Below, piece after piece: positions 1 to 9,439 of a stretch of DNA of 64,000 nucleotides (position 1 is its first letter; each line of letters opens with the position of its first letter). The stretch is from Corynebacterium pseudokroppenstedtii (lineage in GTDB: Bacteria > Actinomycetota > Actinomycetes > Mycobacteriales > Mycobacteriaceae). The position numbers and the translations under genes were made by a program. The stretch spans positions 496,001-560,000 of the forward strand of contig NZ_JAEUWU010000001.1 of the NCBI RefSeq assembly GCF_019754945.1. The letters run 5' to 3'. The notes beneath the pieces were generated by a model, which was given only the letters and a program-made list of their open reading frames with translations, was not told where the DNA came from and made no database searches.

Positions 1-851
1 TCATTGAGCATGGAAATAGTGAGACCATCCAGCATCTCAAACATGGATGGCCGATACCCGGCTCCCATGAACGCGGCAACCGTTTCCGCTGCGTCCCGTT
101 CCGAGGTGAATGTGGCCACTGCGGTGAGGGGAGTGGATGGTAGGGGGATTAGTCGAAGAGTGGCCTCGACGATGACGCCGAGGGTTCCTTCTGAACCGAC
201 GAAAAGCTGAGCGAGCTCGAGGCCTGCAACCCCTTTCGCAGTTTTGTGGCCAACCCGAGTCAGAGTTCCATCTGGGAGGACAACCTTGAGTTCACGTACG
301 AAATCTCGGGTGACGCCATATTTGACGCAGCACATTCCGCCGGCATTGGTCGCAATATTTCCCCCGATAGTGGACATTCCCACCGATCCCGGATCGGGTG
401 GATACAGTAGCCCATGCGGCCGGAGCGCATCTTTAAGGTCCTGGTTAACAATGCCGGGCTCTACCGTGACCGTCTGGTTGAGTTCACTAATTTCGAGGAT
501 ACGATCCATCGACTTCACCGAGAGCAGAATGCAGTTTTCTTTAGCATTAGCTCCACCGGTTAAGCCGGTTCGGGCTCCTTGAGGCACGACGGGAATGCCG
601 TGTTCGTATGCGAACCGGACGACAGCTTGAACGTCGGCGATGCTCCTGGCTCTCACGAGGGCCAAGGCGCGACCACTTGTCGGTTGGGGAGCCTCGTCGT
701 GGGAATGCGCAGCGATAACATCGTCGTCAAAAGTAATAGTGCCGTCAAAATCGTCGACGAGGATGGCGAGCTCGCGAGCCAACCTATCACGATCTGATTC
801 TGGTGAATCTGAGTCAGCCGACGAGTGCGGGGTCGGGACGCGGACGGGCAT
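1..851 (-). CDS. FAD-binding oxidase, GlcD/D-lactate dehydrogenase-like (3' end beyond window)
   Basis: Reading the minus strand from an ATG at 851 gives an open frame of 283 codons that runs off the left edge without a stop, so the C-terminal half is missing. A good ribosome binding site (TTAGGAG) lies about 9 bases upstream. The visible part is the PCMH-type FAD-binding domain: PQGARTGLTGGAN at residues 90-102, PPDPGSVG at 151-158, a GGNIATNAGG stretch near 163-172 and LFVGSEGTLGVI near 216-227, all typical of glycolate oxidase subunit GlcD and FAD-linked D-lactate dehydrogenases. These flavoenzymes oxidise 2-hydroxy acids at or near the membrane and pass electrons to the respiratory chain or a soluble acceptor. 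The substrate-determining C-terminal cap is not in the window, so glycolate, D-lactate or another hydroxy acid cannot be separated. Confidence 0.88.
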   Translation of the reverse strand, partial: MPVRVPTPHSSADSDSPESDRDRLARELAILVDDFDGTITFDDDVIAAHSHDEAPQPTSGRALALVRARSIADVQAVVRFAYEHGIPVVPQGARTGLTGGANAKENCILLSVKSMDRILEISELNQTVTVEPGIVNQDLKDALRPHGLLYPPDPGSVGMSTIGGNIATNAGGMCCVKYGVTRDFVRELKVVLPDGTLTRVGHKTAKGVAGLELAQLFVGSEGTLGVIVEATLRLIPLPSTPLTAVATFTSERDAAETVAAFMGAGYRPSMFEMLDGLTISMLN

Positions 852-964
852 AGTGAACTCCTAAGGATTAGTAAATCAGTATTCGACGGTAGTTATAGGA
901 CATTAGTCAGCCAGGAAAGGCACAAAAACGGCGGTAACGTCGTCGACTAAAAGCGGCCTGTGTG

Positions 965-1810
965 TTATTCGTTAAACGATTGTTTACACGCGCTCATCGT
1001 GCCGTTCTTATATCCCTTGAGGAAAGAACTTTTACGCTCTTCTGATGATCCGTGTGTCCACTGATCTGGGTTAACGGACTGGCCTGATTGTTTCTGGATG
1101 GCGTCGTCGCCAATAGCTTGGGCAGTAGTCACTGCTTGCTGGACCTGGTCATCGCTGAGTGGTTCAAGGATCGCGTCATCGCCCTGAGCAGCATGGTTCG
1201 CCCATATGCCGGCGTAGCAATCTGCCTGGAGCTCCATCTTGACAGCGTTGGAGTCTTCTCCCGGGTTGTTGTAGTCGCTTAATCCCAGCGTGCCCTGAAG
1301 GTTTTGGATATGGTGTCCGAATTCATGGGCAACGACGTACTCCTGCGCGAAAGGACCATTAGAGCCGCCCATGTCTTTCAGCTGTTGGAAGAATGACGTA
1401 TCGAAATAGGCTGTGGAGTCTGACGGGCAGTAGAATGGGCCGGTTGATGAGCTAGCCTGTCCGCACCCCGTCGAGGTTGATCCGGAAAACAGGGTTAAGC
1501 CCGGCTTGGTGTAGTCGATATTTGCCTGTTCGGGCAAGATCCTGCTCCACACCCTGTCCAGGGAAATGCCTGTGTACTCGACACGGCAGTGGTCATATTT
1601 GTTCGCGTCAGCACCAGATTTACATTCCTCGCGGTTGGCTTGGTCGTGTCCACCCCTGCCACTGCTATTAATGAGATCAGCCGGATTTCCACCAAGTAGG
1701 AGGTATAAGCCGACTATAACGATGGAGCCTATGCCGCCACCTGCAGCGATCCGTCCACCGCCGTGGGAAGCGCGCGAGCCCGAGGCCTGAAAATCATTCT
1801 TAAACGTCAC
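965..1810 (-). CDS. Membrane-anchored neutral zinc metallopeptidase (YpfJ/KPN_02809 family)
   Basis: A 281-residue protein with a short glycine-rich N-terminus, one hydrophobic segment at about residues 26-40 (signal anchor) and an extracytoplasmic domain. The zinc-binding helix reads HEFGHH at residues 162-167, and a later MELQADCYAGIWA stretch (about 190-202) supplies the usual acidic ligand of this family. Paired cysteines in the outer domain could form disulfides. The start is a GTG at 1810; the ribosome binding site is weak, but the MTFKND-like N-terminus and the downstream anchor support it. In C. glutamicum a predicted secreted metalloprotease also lies beside aspS, in divergent orientation as here. 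The natural substrate of the family is unknown; a role in cell-envelope protein turnover is an inference. Confidence 0.88.
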   Translation of the reverse strand: MTFKNDFQASGSRASHGGGRIAAGGGIGSIVIVGLYLLLGGNPADLINSSGRGGHDQANREECKSGADANKYDHCRVEYTGISLDRVWSRILPEQANIDYTKPGLTLFSGSTSTGCGQASSSTGPFYCPSDSTAYFDTSFFQQLKDMGGSNGPFAQEYVVAHEFGHHIQNLQGTLGLSDYNNPGEDSNAVKMELQADCYAGIWANHAAQGDDAILEPLSDDQVQQAVTTAQAIGDDAIQKQSGQSVNPDQWTHGSSEERKSSFLKGYKNGTMSACKQSFNE

Positions 1811-1972
1811 ATCTCATATTCTGCCAAATGCTGCACAGAAGTAGAGAGCCGGACGCCAAATAGGATTGGGTATCGGGTAGAGTGAGGGGCCGAGTGTGCC
1901 AACAACCGTTTATAGGTGGTATCGCCTCACTCTAGTGATAGATCTCTTACGATATTTTGGAAGGACTGCCCT

Positions 1973-3766
1973 GTGCATCGCACACACCTTGCCGGTGAAC
2001 TTCGTTCTCACCATGTAGGCCAGACCGTGACACTGAGTGGCTGGGTCGCTCGTCGTCGTGATCACGGTGGCGTGATTTTCATTGACTTACGCGATCGATC
2101 GGGTTTGGCGCAGGTTGTTTTCCGCGATTCTGATGTTGCTGCACAGGCGCACCACCTTCGCAGCGAGTACTGTATCCGGGTGACGGGGGTAGTCGATGCT
2201 CGTCCCGAGGGCTCCGAGAATCCTAACTTGGATTCGGGCGCTATCGAGTTGAACGTCAATGAGCTGACCATTTTGAATGCGTCGGACGCGTTGCCTTTCC
2301 AGATTGATGATCAGTCTTCGTCCGGGGAGGTTGGTGAGGAAACTCGCCTCAAATACCGCTACCTGGATCTTCGACGGAAAACTCAGCATGATGCCTTGGT
2401 TCTCCGTTCGAATGTCAACCAGGCGGCGCGGTCAGTGCTCCTCAATCACGACTTCCACGAAATCGAGACTCCCACGTTGACACGGTCGACGCCGGAGGGT
2501 GCTCGTGACTTCCTCGTTCCCGCTCGCTTGCGTCCGGGATCGTTCTATGCCCTTCCGCAGTCCCCTCAGCTGTTCAAGCAGCTGCTGATGGTTGGCGGCA
2601 TGGAACGGTATTTCCAGATCGCTCGCTGCTACCGGGACGAAGATTTCCGCGCCGACCGCCAGCCTGAGTTCACGCAGCTCGACGTCGAGATGAGCTTCGT
2701 CGACCAGGACGACGTGATTGCTGTTGCGGAGGAAATCCTCACCGCCATCTGGAAAGAGATCGGTTACGACATTTCGACTCCGATCCCGCGCATGACCTAC
2801 GCCGACGCCATGAAGTACTACGGGTCGGATAAGCCTGATCTCCGGTTCGACATCAAAATTGTGGAGTGCACGGAGTTCTTCGCGAACACCACATTCCGCG
2901 TCTTCCAGAACCCCTACGTTGGCGCAATCGTCATGGAAGGCGGAGCCTCCCAGCCACGACGTCAGCTGGACGCCTGGCAGGACTGGGCAAAGCAGCGTGG
3001 CGCCAAAGGCTTGGCTTATATCCTCGTCGGCGACGACGGGCAGCTCTCCGGCCCCGTCGCTAAGAACATTACCGACGCTGAACGCGAAGGTATCGCTGAC
3101 CACGTAGGAGCCAAGCCTGGCGATTGTATTTTCTTCGCGGCCGGAGATGCTAAGTCATCTCGCGCGTTGTTGGGCGCAGCCCGCGGTGAAGTGGCCCGGA
3201 AGCTTGGTCTTATCAAGGAAGGCGATTGGGCATTTACCTGGGTTGTGGATGCTCCGCTCTTTGAGCCTGCAGCTGACGCAACGGCAGAAGGTGATGTGGC
3301 GTTAGGTCACTCAGCATGGACCGCTGTCCACCACGCCTTCACATCCCCGAAGCCAGAGTGCATGGACTCCTTTGATAAGGATCCTGGGTCCGCACTGTCT
3401 TATGCGTACGACATCGTCTGTAACGGAAACGAGATCGGTGGTGGCTCGATCCGTATCCACCGCTCGGACGTGCAGCAGCGTGTGTTCAACGTCATGGGAA
3501 TTTCGGACGAAGAAGCGCAGGAGAAGTTCGGATTCCTCCTTGAGGCGATGAAGTTCGGTGCGCCACCGCACGGTGGTATCGCCTTCGGATGGGACCGTAT
3601 CGTCTCCCTCTTGGGTGGCTTCGAATCCATTCGCGATGTCATTGCATTCCCGAAGTCCGGTGGTGGCGTCGATCCACTTACCGATGCACCAGCACCCATT
3701 ACCCCAGAGCAGCGAAAAGAATCAGGCATCGACGCTAAACCGAAGAAGAAAGAAACGAAGAACTGA
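1973..3766 (+). CDS. aspS: Aspartyl-tRNA synthetase
   Basis: Class II aminoacyl-tRNA synthetase that charges tRNA-Asp in the cytoplasm. The bacterial architecture is complete in 597 residues: an N-terminal OB-fold anticodon-binding domain ([12 protein letters not shown]), motif 2 ([15 protein letters not shown]), the bacteria-specific GAD insertion, and motif 3 ([10 protein letters not shown]) near the C-terminus. The open frame extends upstream to 1916, but GTG at 1973 is preferred: TTGGAAGGA sits 7 bases before it and the protein then begins with [10 protein letters not shown], the normal family N-terminus. It is transcribed divergently from the metallopeptidase. The lysine-rich C-terminal tail (KPKKKETKN) is usual in actinobacteria. 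Whether it also charges tRNA-Asn cannot be judged here. Confidence 0.97.
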   Translation: MHRTHLAGELRSHHVGQTVTLSGWVARRRDHGGVIFIDLRDRSGLAQVVFRDSDVAAQAHHLRSEYCIRVTGVVDARPEGSENPNLDSGAIELNVNELTILNASDALPFQIDDQSSSGEVGEETRLKYRYLDLRRKTQHDALVLRSNVNQAARSVLLNHDFHEIETPTLTRSTPEGARDFLVPARLRPGSFYALPQSPQLFKQLLMVGGMERYFQIARCYRDEDFRADRQPEFTQLDVEMSFVDQDDVIAVAEEILTAIWKEIGYDISTPIPRMTYADAMKYYGSDKPDLRFDIKIVECTEFFANTTFRVFQNPYVGAIVMEGGASQPRRQLDAWQDWAKQRGAKGLAYILVGDDGQLSGPVAKNITDAEREGIADHVGAKPGDCIFFAAGDAKSSRALLGAARGEVARKLGLIKEGDWAFTWVVDAPLFEPAADATAEGDVALGHSAWTAVHHAFTSPKPECMDSFDKDPGSALSYAYDIVCNGNEIGGGSIRIHRSDVQQRVFNVMGISDEEAQEKFGFLLEAMKFGAPPHGGIAFGWDRIVSLLGGFESIRDVIAFPKSGGGVDPLTDAPAPITPEQRKESGIDAKPKKKETKN

Positions 3767-3852
3767 TTTTCCATGCGAACAGCGTTTCGGCGGGTTTACT
3801 GTACGTGATGGAACGGGAATGTCCCGGCGTAGACAAGGAGTAGTGGCACACA

Positions 3853-5130
3853 GTGCTATCCACTGATGCGGTCATGAGCGCAGCCTCTGACTTATTGGGT
3901 AACAGGCTTGGTGGCCAACCCCACCTGTCCGATCCAGAGGATCTAGGAGGGTCAGGGTCTGCGTTAGTCTTGCGTGCGCGCGTCGCCACTAACCCGTTCT
4001 TGCATGAACGAACAGTAATCATTAAGCAACTGCCGCCAGAGTCGCTGAGCGGCCCTGATCCAGCACTCGTTCGTGAGATCGTCGCGTATCAATTCACCAA
4101 TTCGCTGGCTAATGAATCTCGTCCTGGTCCGGTCATGTTGGCATATGACCTGGACAAAAGGTTGATGGTCACCACCGACGCTGGATCAGTCGACAATCTA
4201 ATCGACGTATGGAACACCAGCTCTGACGACGATAAAGCGAAGTTGGTGAGGCGGCTCGGCACGTCGTTAGGGCGCATGCACCGTGCGACCGCTGGGGCAG
4301 AAGATGATTTCGCCACTCTCCTTCGTCGCATGATGTCCCGTGCGAAAGCAGGCCGTGAGTTAGTCGTCGCCCGCGGACGTGTCCTTACTGACGCCATCGA
4401 CTACGGATTGAGCATGGTGGGGAAGCTCGGTGTTTCTGTTCCGGCAGAAGTGTCAGACTTTGCCGCCGATTCATCACGACGGTTGGCGTCGGGGCAGCAT
4501 AGAGCCTTTACTCCCTTCGACCTCTCACCCGACAACATTCTGTGCGGTAACCACAGGATCACGTACCTCGACTTCGAGTGGGCCGGATTCCGCGATGTCA
4601 CCTTCGACGTTGCGTGCGTTATTGCTGGTTTCCCGCAATATGCCGAGGGCACTGCTCTTAACGGAGAACTCAGCCGTAAGTTTGTTGATGCGTGGCGTCA
4701 TGAAGTGAGTGGAATGTGGCCCAATGTCCTCAACGATGAACGCTTGCGGGCGCGAATAGTCACCGCCCTGGTGGGGTGGTCGCTTCTGTCACTAGCCATC
4801 TTGGAAGCTGGAGGACTCACCGCGCTGATAGATAAAGTACGGTTCACCACTGATAGCGGCGAAGACAACGCATCTGCCGGTAGAGCCGTCGGCACGAAGG
4901 ACTCTGAGGATTCGGATCTGGACCGGTCTGTTGACTTTAGAGGACAGCATATCCTCCACGGTCGCGCCCGAACGCGAGATCAACTGGTCATTCGTCGCGA
5001 CATTATTCAGACGTTTGAAGCTCTCGGAGCTTTAGCCGAGCGCGGCCAGGATCCCAGATTCCCCGCAGTCGCAGCGTTTAGTCGAGAGGTCTGCACGGCA
5101 GTAAGAAATCTGGAGCGCTCCGGCTCGTAA
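3853..5130 (+). CDS. Phosphotransferase-fold protein (aminoglycoside phosphotransferase/kinase-like)
   Basis: A 425-residue protein with the fold signature of the APH/choline kinase family. The catalytic loop appears as FDLSPDNIL near residue 222, where canonical members have HGDLxxxN, followed about 15 residues later by the metal-binding LDFEWAG. N-terminal residues resemble the kinase N-lobe (VIIKQLPPE would hold the ATP-binding lysine). The substrate is unknown; family members phosphorylate small hydroxylated molecules. There is a hydrophilic, acidic segment near residues 333-365 (SGEDNASAG and following) that looks inserted. Start GTG 3853 lies 12 bases after AAGGAG; an ATG at 3874 in the same frame is an alternative. 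The gene sits between aspS and rarA, as an uncharacterised homologue does in C. glutamicum, so it is probably core rather than acquired. Confidence 0.72.
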   Translation: MLSTDAVMSAASDLLGNRLGGQPHLSDPEDLGGSGSALVLRARVATNPFLHERTVIIKQLPPESLSGPDPALVREIVAYQFTNSLANESRPGPVMLAYDLDKRLMVTTDAGSVDNLIDVWNTSSDDDKAKLVRRLGTSLGRMHRATAGAEDDFATLLRRMMSRAKAGRELVVARGRVLTDAIDYGLSMVGKLGVSVPAEVSDFAADSSRRLASGQHRAFTPFDLSPDNILCGNHRITYLDFEWAGFRDVTFDVACVIAGFPQYAEGTALNGELSRKFVDAWRHEVSGMWPNVLNDERLRARIVTALVGWSLLSLAILEAGGLTALIDKVRFTTDSGEDNASAGRAVGTKDSEDSDLDRSVDFRGQHILHGRARTRDQLVIRRDIIQTFEALGALAERGQDPRFPAVAAFSREVCTAVRNLERSGS

Positions 5131-5149
5131 CTTATGAGGAACCCCATAT

Positions 5150-6538
5150 ATGACGGATGATGACACGAACTCGGGTCAGTCCGGATTGTTCGGCAACCCG
5201 CTCGACACCTCTTCTTCTTCTTCCTCAACGGAGTCGTCGACGGACTATTTTCATCCCGGGTCGTCGGCGCCTCTAGCAGTGCGTATGCGGCCACGTAATT
5301 TGGATGAGGTCGTAGGCCAAGAGCACGTTCTTGGGCAGGGTTCGCCATTACGGCGTCTCGTTGAGGGGGCGGGGGATTCGTCGGTTATTCTCTTTGGTCC
5401 ACCGGGGACCGGTAAAACGACGATCGCGTCCCTTGTTTCTTCCACGACGGGGCGTCGCTTCCGGGTGCTCTCTGCTCTGAGTTCCGGAGTCAAAGAGATT
5501 CGGAGCGTCCTCAAGGAGGCCCGTCAAGCCCTTATCGACGGCGTTCAGACCGTCCTTTTTATCGACGAGGTCCATAGGTTTTCAAAAACCCAGCAGGATG
5601 CGCTTCTCGCGGCCGTCGAAAACCGAACAGTGCTGCTCGTTGCCGCGACCACTGAGAACCCCAATTTCGCCGTCGTCGGGCCACTGCTCTCACGGTCATT
5701 GCTAGTTCAGTTGGAGCCTTTGGATGACGAGGCTATACGCACGGTCATTAACCGCTCTGTCTCATCACAGCGGGGGCTCGCTGGAAGAATTCGTATCGAC
5801 GACGACGCTGTGACTTCGATTGTCGCGATGGCAGGGGGCGATGCCCGACGTGCGCTGACTTATGTGGAGGCCTCAGCACAGTCATTGACCGATGGCGAGA
5901 CTATAACGCCGGAGATCGTCGCCAATAATGTTGATCGCGCGCTCGTGAAATACGACCGTGATGGTGATCAACACTATGACGTGATTAGTGCTTTCATTAA
6001 GTCAATTCGTGGGTCTGACGTTGATGCTGCCTTGCACTATCTAGCGCGGATGGTAGAAGCGGGGGAGGATCCACGATTTATAGCGCGCCGGCTCGTCATT
6101 CTTGCGAGTGAAGATATCGGGATGGCGGATCCCACCGCACTCCAGACTGCCGTCGCGGCGATGCACGCAGTATCCATGATCGGCATGCCTGAAGCGCGTA
6201 TCACGCTTGCTCAAGCGACCATTCACCTTGCTACTGCTGCGAAATCAAATGCGGTGATCGTCGCCATTGACTCGGCGATTAAGGATGTGAGGAAGGGGAA
6301 GGCCGGAGCTATCCCCTCGCATTTGCGTGATGGCCACTATGAAGGTGCGAAGCGTATCGGTAGCGCTGTTGGTTACGTGTATCCGCACGATGATCCTCGT
6401 GGCGTGGTCACACAGCAATATCCGCCGGATGAGGTGGTAGACCAGCACTATTACGTGCCTACTGCGCATGGCGAAGAGCGAGCCTTACAATCTCGTCTCG
6501 AGGCCATCGAAAAAATCGTGAGAGGAAAAAATTCGTAA
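5150..6538 (+). CDS. rarA: Replication-associated recombination protein A (AAA+ ATPase)
   Basis: A 462-residue RarA/MgsA (Mgs1/WRNIP1-type) clamp-loader-like AAA+ ATPase that acts at stalled replication forks. Walker [10 protein letters not shown] lies near residues 83-91, Walker B with DEVHRF near 138, and sensor and arginine residues follow ([14 protein letters not shown]). The C-terminal tetramerisation part ends in a typical [16 protein letters not shown] and [10 protein letters not shown] region. The N-terminus carries a serine-rich stretch ([11 protein letters not shown]) before the conserved [23 protein letters not shown] ribosome binding site ends 9 bases before the ATG. It follows the phosphotransferase gene by 19 bases and is probably cotranscribed with it. 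Confidence 0.95.
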   Translation: MTDDDTNSGQSGLFGNPLDTSSSSSSTESSTDYFHPGSSAPLAVRMRPRNLDEVVGQEHVLGQGSPLRRLVEGAGDSSVILFGPPGTGKTTIASLVSSTTGRRFRVLSALSSGVKEIRSVLKEARQALIDGVQTVLFIDEVHRFSKTQQDALLAAVENRTVLLVAATTENPNFAVVGPLLSRSLLVQLEPLDDEAIRTVINRSVSSQRGLAGRIRIDDDAVTSIVAMAGGDARRALTYVEASAQSLTDGETITPEIVANNVDRALVKYDRDGDQHYDVISAFIKSIRGSDVDAALHYLARMVEAGEDPRFIARRLVILASEDIGMADPTALQTAVAAMHAVSMIGMPEARITLAQATIHLATAAKSNAVIVAIDSAIKDVRKGKAGAIPSHLRDGHYEGAKRIGSAVGYVYPHDDPRGVVTQQYPPDEVVDQHYYVPTAHGEERALQSRLEAIEKIVRGKNS

Positions 6539-6546
6539 CTGTTGTG

Positions 6547-6565
6547 TTTTTCGACGCCCGAAAAA
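6547..6565 (+). terminator. Weak hairpin after rarA
   Basis: TTTTTCG at 6547-6553 pairs with CGAAAAA at 6559-6565 around a five-base loop, starting 9 bases after the rarA stop. The stem is AT-rich and there is no long T tract behind it, so any termination would be partial. It marks the only break between rarA and the transporter operon. Confidence 0.3.
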
Positions 6566-6614
6566 TTCATTTACTGTTCTTTTTCGATACTCTGCAGAAT
6601 TCTTTGATCGGGCC

Positions 6615-6685
6615 TATAGTGGTCACTACGTACTTCTAACGATTGATGACTATCGCGGTGGCGTGGTCATCGAGGAGTTGACCAC
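6615..6685 (+). promoter_or_regulatory. Promoter and structured leader of the opuC-like operon
   Basis: A -10 like TATAGT (6615-6620) overlaps an inverted repeat TAGTG-GT-CACTA (6617-6628). Downstream, GTGGTCA (6663-6669) and TGACCAC (6679-6685) form a perfect 7-base inverted repeat whose 9-base loop contains the ribosome binding site GAGGAG (6672-6677) of the first transporter gene. The same heptamer GTGGTCA also occurs at 6619-6625 within the promoter repeat. Either the DNA is an operator used twice, or the RNA forms a hairpin presenting or hiding the ribosome binding site. No -35 close to consensus is visible. Function is inferred from position only. Confidence 0.5.
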
Positions 6686-6688
6686 AGC

Positions 6689-7330
6689 ATGGCGGAATTT
6701 ATTTCTGCGCGGTGGCAAGACATTCTTTTCCGGTGCTACCAACATGGAAGTCTCGTTATCCAGTCGCTGATTATCGCTTCCATTATCGCTTTAATTTTGG
6801 CAGTTATTGTCACGTCTTTTCGCACACTAGCGCCTATCGCAAATGCCATTTCTGCTATTGGGCTCACAATCCCATCGTTCGCGCTATTGGGAATGTTGAT
6901 TCCAATCGTCGGAATTGGGACTTTACCGTCTATCGTCGTCGTGTGTTTTTATGCCACGTTACCGATACTTCGAAATGCGGTGGTCGGTTTAGATGGAGTT
7001 AGTCCGACGTTAGTTGAGGCTGCCCGCGGGCAAGGTATGAGCTCATTTGGAATTTTAACCAAAGCAAAGTTACCTATCGCCTGGCCAGTTATCATGACCG
7101 GCATTCGTGTATCGGCTCAAATGTCGATGGGAGTGGCCGCTATTGCTGCCTACGCATTAGGGCCTGGTCTCGGTGGCTACATCTACACCGGATTGAGCCA
7201 AATTGGCGGTGCGAACGCTGTGAACTACGCGGTAGTCGGAACAGTCGGCGTTGTTATCGTCGCACTCATTGTTGATTTTGCGTTAATTGGATTAGGCCGG
7301 CTCACAATACCGCAAGGCTTGAGAAGGTAA
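6689..7330 (+). CDS. Osmoprotectant ABC transporter, permease subunit (OpuCB-type)
   Basis: A 213-residue integral membrane protein with about five to six hydrophobic segments and the BPD-type inner-membrane signature: the EAA loop reads LVEAARGQGMSSFGILTKAKLP near residues 108-129, shown here in its recognisable first half EAARGQGMSS. It should form the membrane channel with the second permease at 8582 for uptake of glycine betaine, choline or carnitine, powered by the ATPase at 7333. The ATG at 6689 is 11 bases from GAGGAG, which lies in a hairpin loop. Two bases separate its stop from the next start. By eye the gene is richer in A and T than neighbouring core genes (not counted). Confidence 0.9.
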   Translation: MAEFISARWQDILFRCYQHGSLVIQSLIIASIIALILAVIVTSFRTLAPIANAISAIGLTIPSFALLGMLIPIVGIGTLPSIVVVCFYATLPILRNAVVGLDGVSPTLVEAARGQGMSSFGILTKAKLPIAWPVIMTGIRVSAQMSMGVAAIAAYALGPGLGGYIYTGLSQIGGANAVNYAVVGTVGVVIVALIVDFALIGLGRLTIPQGLRR

Positions 7331-7332
7331 AA

Positions 7333-8595
7333 ATGTCATCATCGAATACCCATCATCATCGGATCCAAGACTCGGGACAGGCGAGACAAGGATCAAAGCC
7401 TGTCGACGGAACCTCCGGTCGATCAGGCGTCGACATTGTGCTCGACGGTGTACAGAAAAGATTTCCGGGCCAAGAGACGCCGGCTGTCACGCATTTAGAT
7501 CTCACCATTAATGCCGGTAACACCGTTATGTTCGTCGGACCGTCGGGTTGTGGGAAAACCACTTCTCTTAAAATGATTAATCGGCTTATTGAACCTACGT
7601 CGGGGCATATTTTTATTGACGGGGACGATGTGACGAAGAAAAATGCCACGGAGCTTCGACGAAAAATTGGTTATGTTATTCAGGGCGGAAGTCTTCTTCC
7701 GCATCTCACAGTGGGGGATAACGTCGGGCTTGTTCCTGGACTTTTGAAGTGGAAAAAGAGTGATATCAGCGCTCGAACGGACGAGCTTCTAGACATGGTT
7801 GGCCTCGACCCATCGGTCTATCGGGATCGCTACCCGCGTGAGCTCTCTGGTGGTCAGCAACAACGTGTGGGGGTTGCCCGTGGTCTCGCAGCTGATCCGC
7901 CGGTCATCCTGATGGACGAGCCTTTTGGGGCCGTTGACCCCATCACACGAAACCATCTGCAAGATGAGCTTCTTTCTATTCAAGAAGATCTTCATAAAAC
8001 CATCATCTGCGTGTCTCATGACATCGATGAAGCAATCAAACTCGGTGACAAAATCGTCATCTTTAACGTCGGTGGTGTTGTCGAGCAATACGACACGCCC
8101 CAAAATATTTTGTCATCACCGGCTAATGACTTTGTCGCTGATTTCGTGGGATCAGGATCTCGGTTAAAACAGTTAGCGCTTCTTAGGGTATCGGATATGG
8201 AACTCGATCAGCCTCCAATATGTCACATAGGTGATCGAGTCGATGAGGTTACCGAACGGGTCACACGTGCTGGAGAAGATTCTGTAGTCATTCTCGACGA
8301 GCGCGAAAGGCCTAAAGACTGGGTTTATCTCGACGGTATTTCACGGTTTGACTACGTTCCGACACCAACGGTGAAACTTCAAACAGTCGTCGACCTCCGA
8401 TCTACGCTCAACAATGCCTTAGATTCCATGCTGTCCTCGAGTCATGGGGGTGCAATGGTGACAGATCGCGACAGATACGTCGGCACTATTAACTACGAAA
8501 AAGTTAATCAGTATGTCCACCAGCAAACACGACCGGATCATGAGGCAAAACCCATCCTCTGGAACTCGGGCTCGGAACGTGATGTCGATGTCTAA
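7333..8595 (+). CDS. Osmoprotectant ABC transporter, ATP-binding subunit (OpuCA-type) with CBS region
   Basis: A 420-residue cytoplasmic ATPase. Walker A GPSGCGKTT lies near residues 70-78, the Q-loop YVIQGG near 114, the ABC signature LSGGQQQR near 172-179, Walker B VILMDEP near 192-198 and the switch histidine in CVSHD near 227. After the nucleotide-binding domain, about residues 280-400 form a CBS-type region, which in OpuA/OpuC relatives senses ionic strength or nucleotides. An N-terminal extension of about 30 polar residues precedes the conserved start of the domain. Specificity is assigned as quaternary-ammonium osmoprotectant because of the neighbouring permeases and binding protein; the exact solute is unknown. 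Confidence 0.93.
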   Translation: MSSSNTHHHRIQDSGQARQGSKPVDGTSGRSGVDIVLDGVQKRFPGQETPAVTHLDLTINAGNTVMFVGPSGCGKTTSLKMINRLIEPTSGHIFIDGDDVTKKNATELRRKIGYVIQGGSLLPHLTVGDNVGLVPGLLKWKKSDISARTDELLDMVGLDPSVYRDRYPRELSGGQQQRVGVARGLAADPPVILMDEPFGAVDPITRNHLQDELLSIQEDLHKTIICVSHDIDEAIKLGDKIVIFNVGGVVEQYDTPQNILSSPANDFVADFVGSGSRLKQLALLRVSDMELDQPPICHIGDRVDEVTERVTRAGEDSVVILDERERPKDWVYLDGISRFDYVPTPTVKLQTVVDLRSTLNNALDSMLSSSHGGAMVTDRDRYVGTINYEKVNQYVHQQTRPDHEAKPILWNSGSERDVDV

Positions 8596-9439
8596 AGTGA
8601 CGGACCAACAAGACTTGTCCACGGCACGAAGCCTTCAACCAGAGCAATCGCACAATACCCATCGCGCACCACGTCGTGGGCTCTCCAGCAAGATGCGCAA
8701 TTTGCAGATGACTAAGGAGGACAAGCTCCTTGTCTTTGGGACGCCCATCCTTATCCTCGTGGTGTTCGGGGCCTGGTTCATATGGCGGACGACCACAACG
8801 CTGACAGATGTCGAAATGCGTCAATTGGCGTGGTCAGTGGTTGGTCGTCGAACTCTGGAGCATCTTCGCATCGTCGTTATCTCAGCGATTATTGTGCTCG
8901 CTGTGGGCCTGCCTCTGGGGATCGTGCTCACGCGACAGCGCATGAAGTTTTTAGTCCCCATCGTCACCGGAATCGGTAATGCGGGGCAATCGGCACCTGT
9001 TATTGGTGTGATCGTGCTCCTGGCGATGTGGTTGGGCTTTGGCACTCCGGTCGCTATCTTGTCCCTATCTTTGTATGCATTTCTCCCCGTATTGGCGAAT
9101 ACCATCGCCGGACTTCAGGGCGTGGACAAAGACCTCATTGAAAGCGCTCGGGGCATGGGAATGACGCCGTGGCAGATTCTGTGGCGAATTGAAATTCCTC
9201 TGGCCTCCTCTGTCATTCTTAATGGTGTTCGCACTGCGTTGGTCTTATTAGTGGGCGTCGGAGCCTTCGCCACCTTTATTGATGCTGGTGGGCTCGGTGC
9301 TCTGATCCAATCCGGAATCGTCTTATTCCGTTACCGCGTCTTGGTTTCTGGAGCGATACTCGTCGCATTGTTGGCATTGTTTGTGGATTGGATCGGCCGA
9401 ATAGTTGAGATTGCAGTGACTCCGAAGGGAATATCATGA
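8582..9439 (+). CDS. Osmoprotectant ABC transporter, second permease subunit (OpuCD-type)
   Basis: A 285-residue permease with a polar N-terminal tail of about 50 residues, then a membrane segment near residues 37-53 and five to six more. The EAA loop is seen as LIESARGMGMTPWQILWR. The open frame reaches back to 8513, well inside the ATPase gene, but ATG 8582 or ATG 8588 (the latter 5 bases before the stop of the preceding gene) are more likely starts; no strong ribosome binding site distinguishes them, so translational coupling is assumed. It is the partner of the 6689 permease; having two different permeases is the OpuC rather than the OpuA arrangement. Confidence 0.9.
   Translation: MSMSKVTDQQDLSTARSLQPEQSHNTHRAPRRGLSSKMRNLQMTKEDKLLVFGTPILILVVFGAWFIWRTTTTLTDVEMRQLAWSVVGRRTLEHLRIVVISAIIVLAVGLPLGIVLTRQRMKFLVPIVTGIGNAGQSAPVIGVIVLLAMWLGFGTPVAILSLSLYAFLPVLANTIAGLQGVDKDLIESARGMGMTPWQILWRIEIPLASSVILNGVRTALVLLVGVGAFATFIDAGGLGALIQSGIVLFRYRVLVSGAILVALLALFVDWIGRIVEIAVTPKGIS

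Noticed and set aside
2432..3103. Antisense open frame of 223 codons within aspS
   Set aside because: It mirrors the codon pattern of aspS, has no ribosome binding site and no recognisable protein; it is a shadow of the real gene.
5161..5240. Serine codon run in rarA as a tandem repeat element
   Set aside because: It is a short run of TCT/TCC codons encoding a flexible N-terminus, not a separate repeat family.
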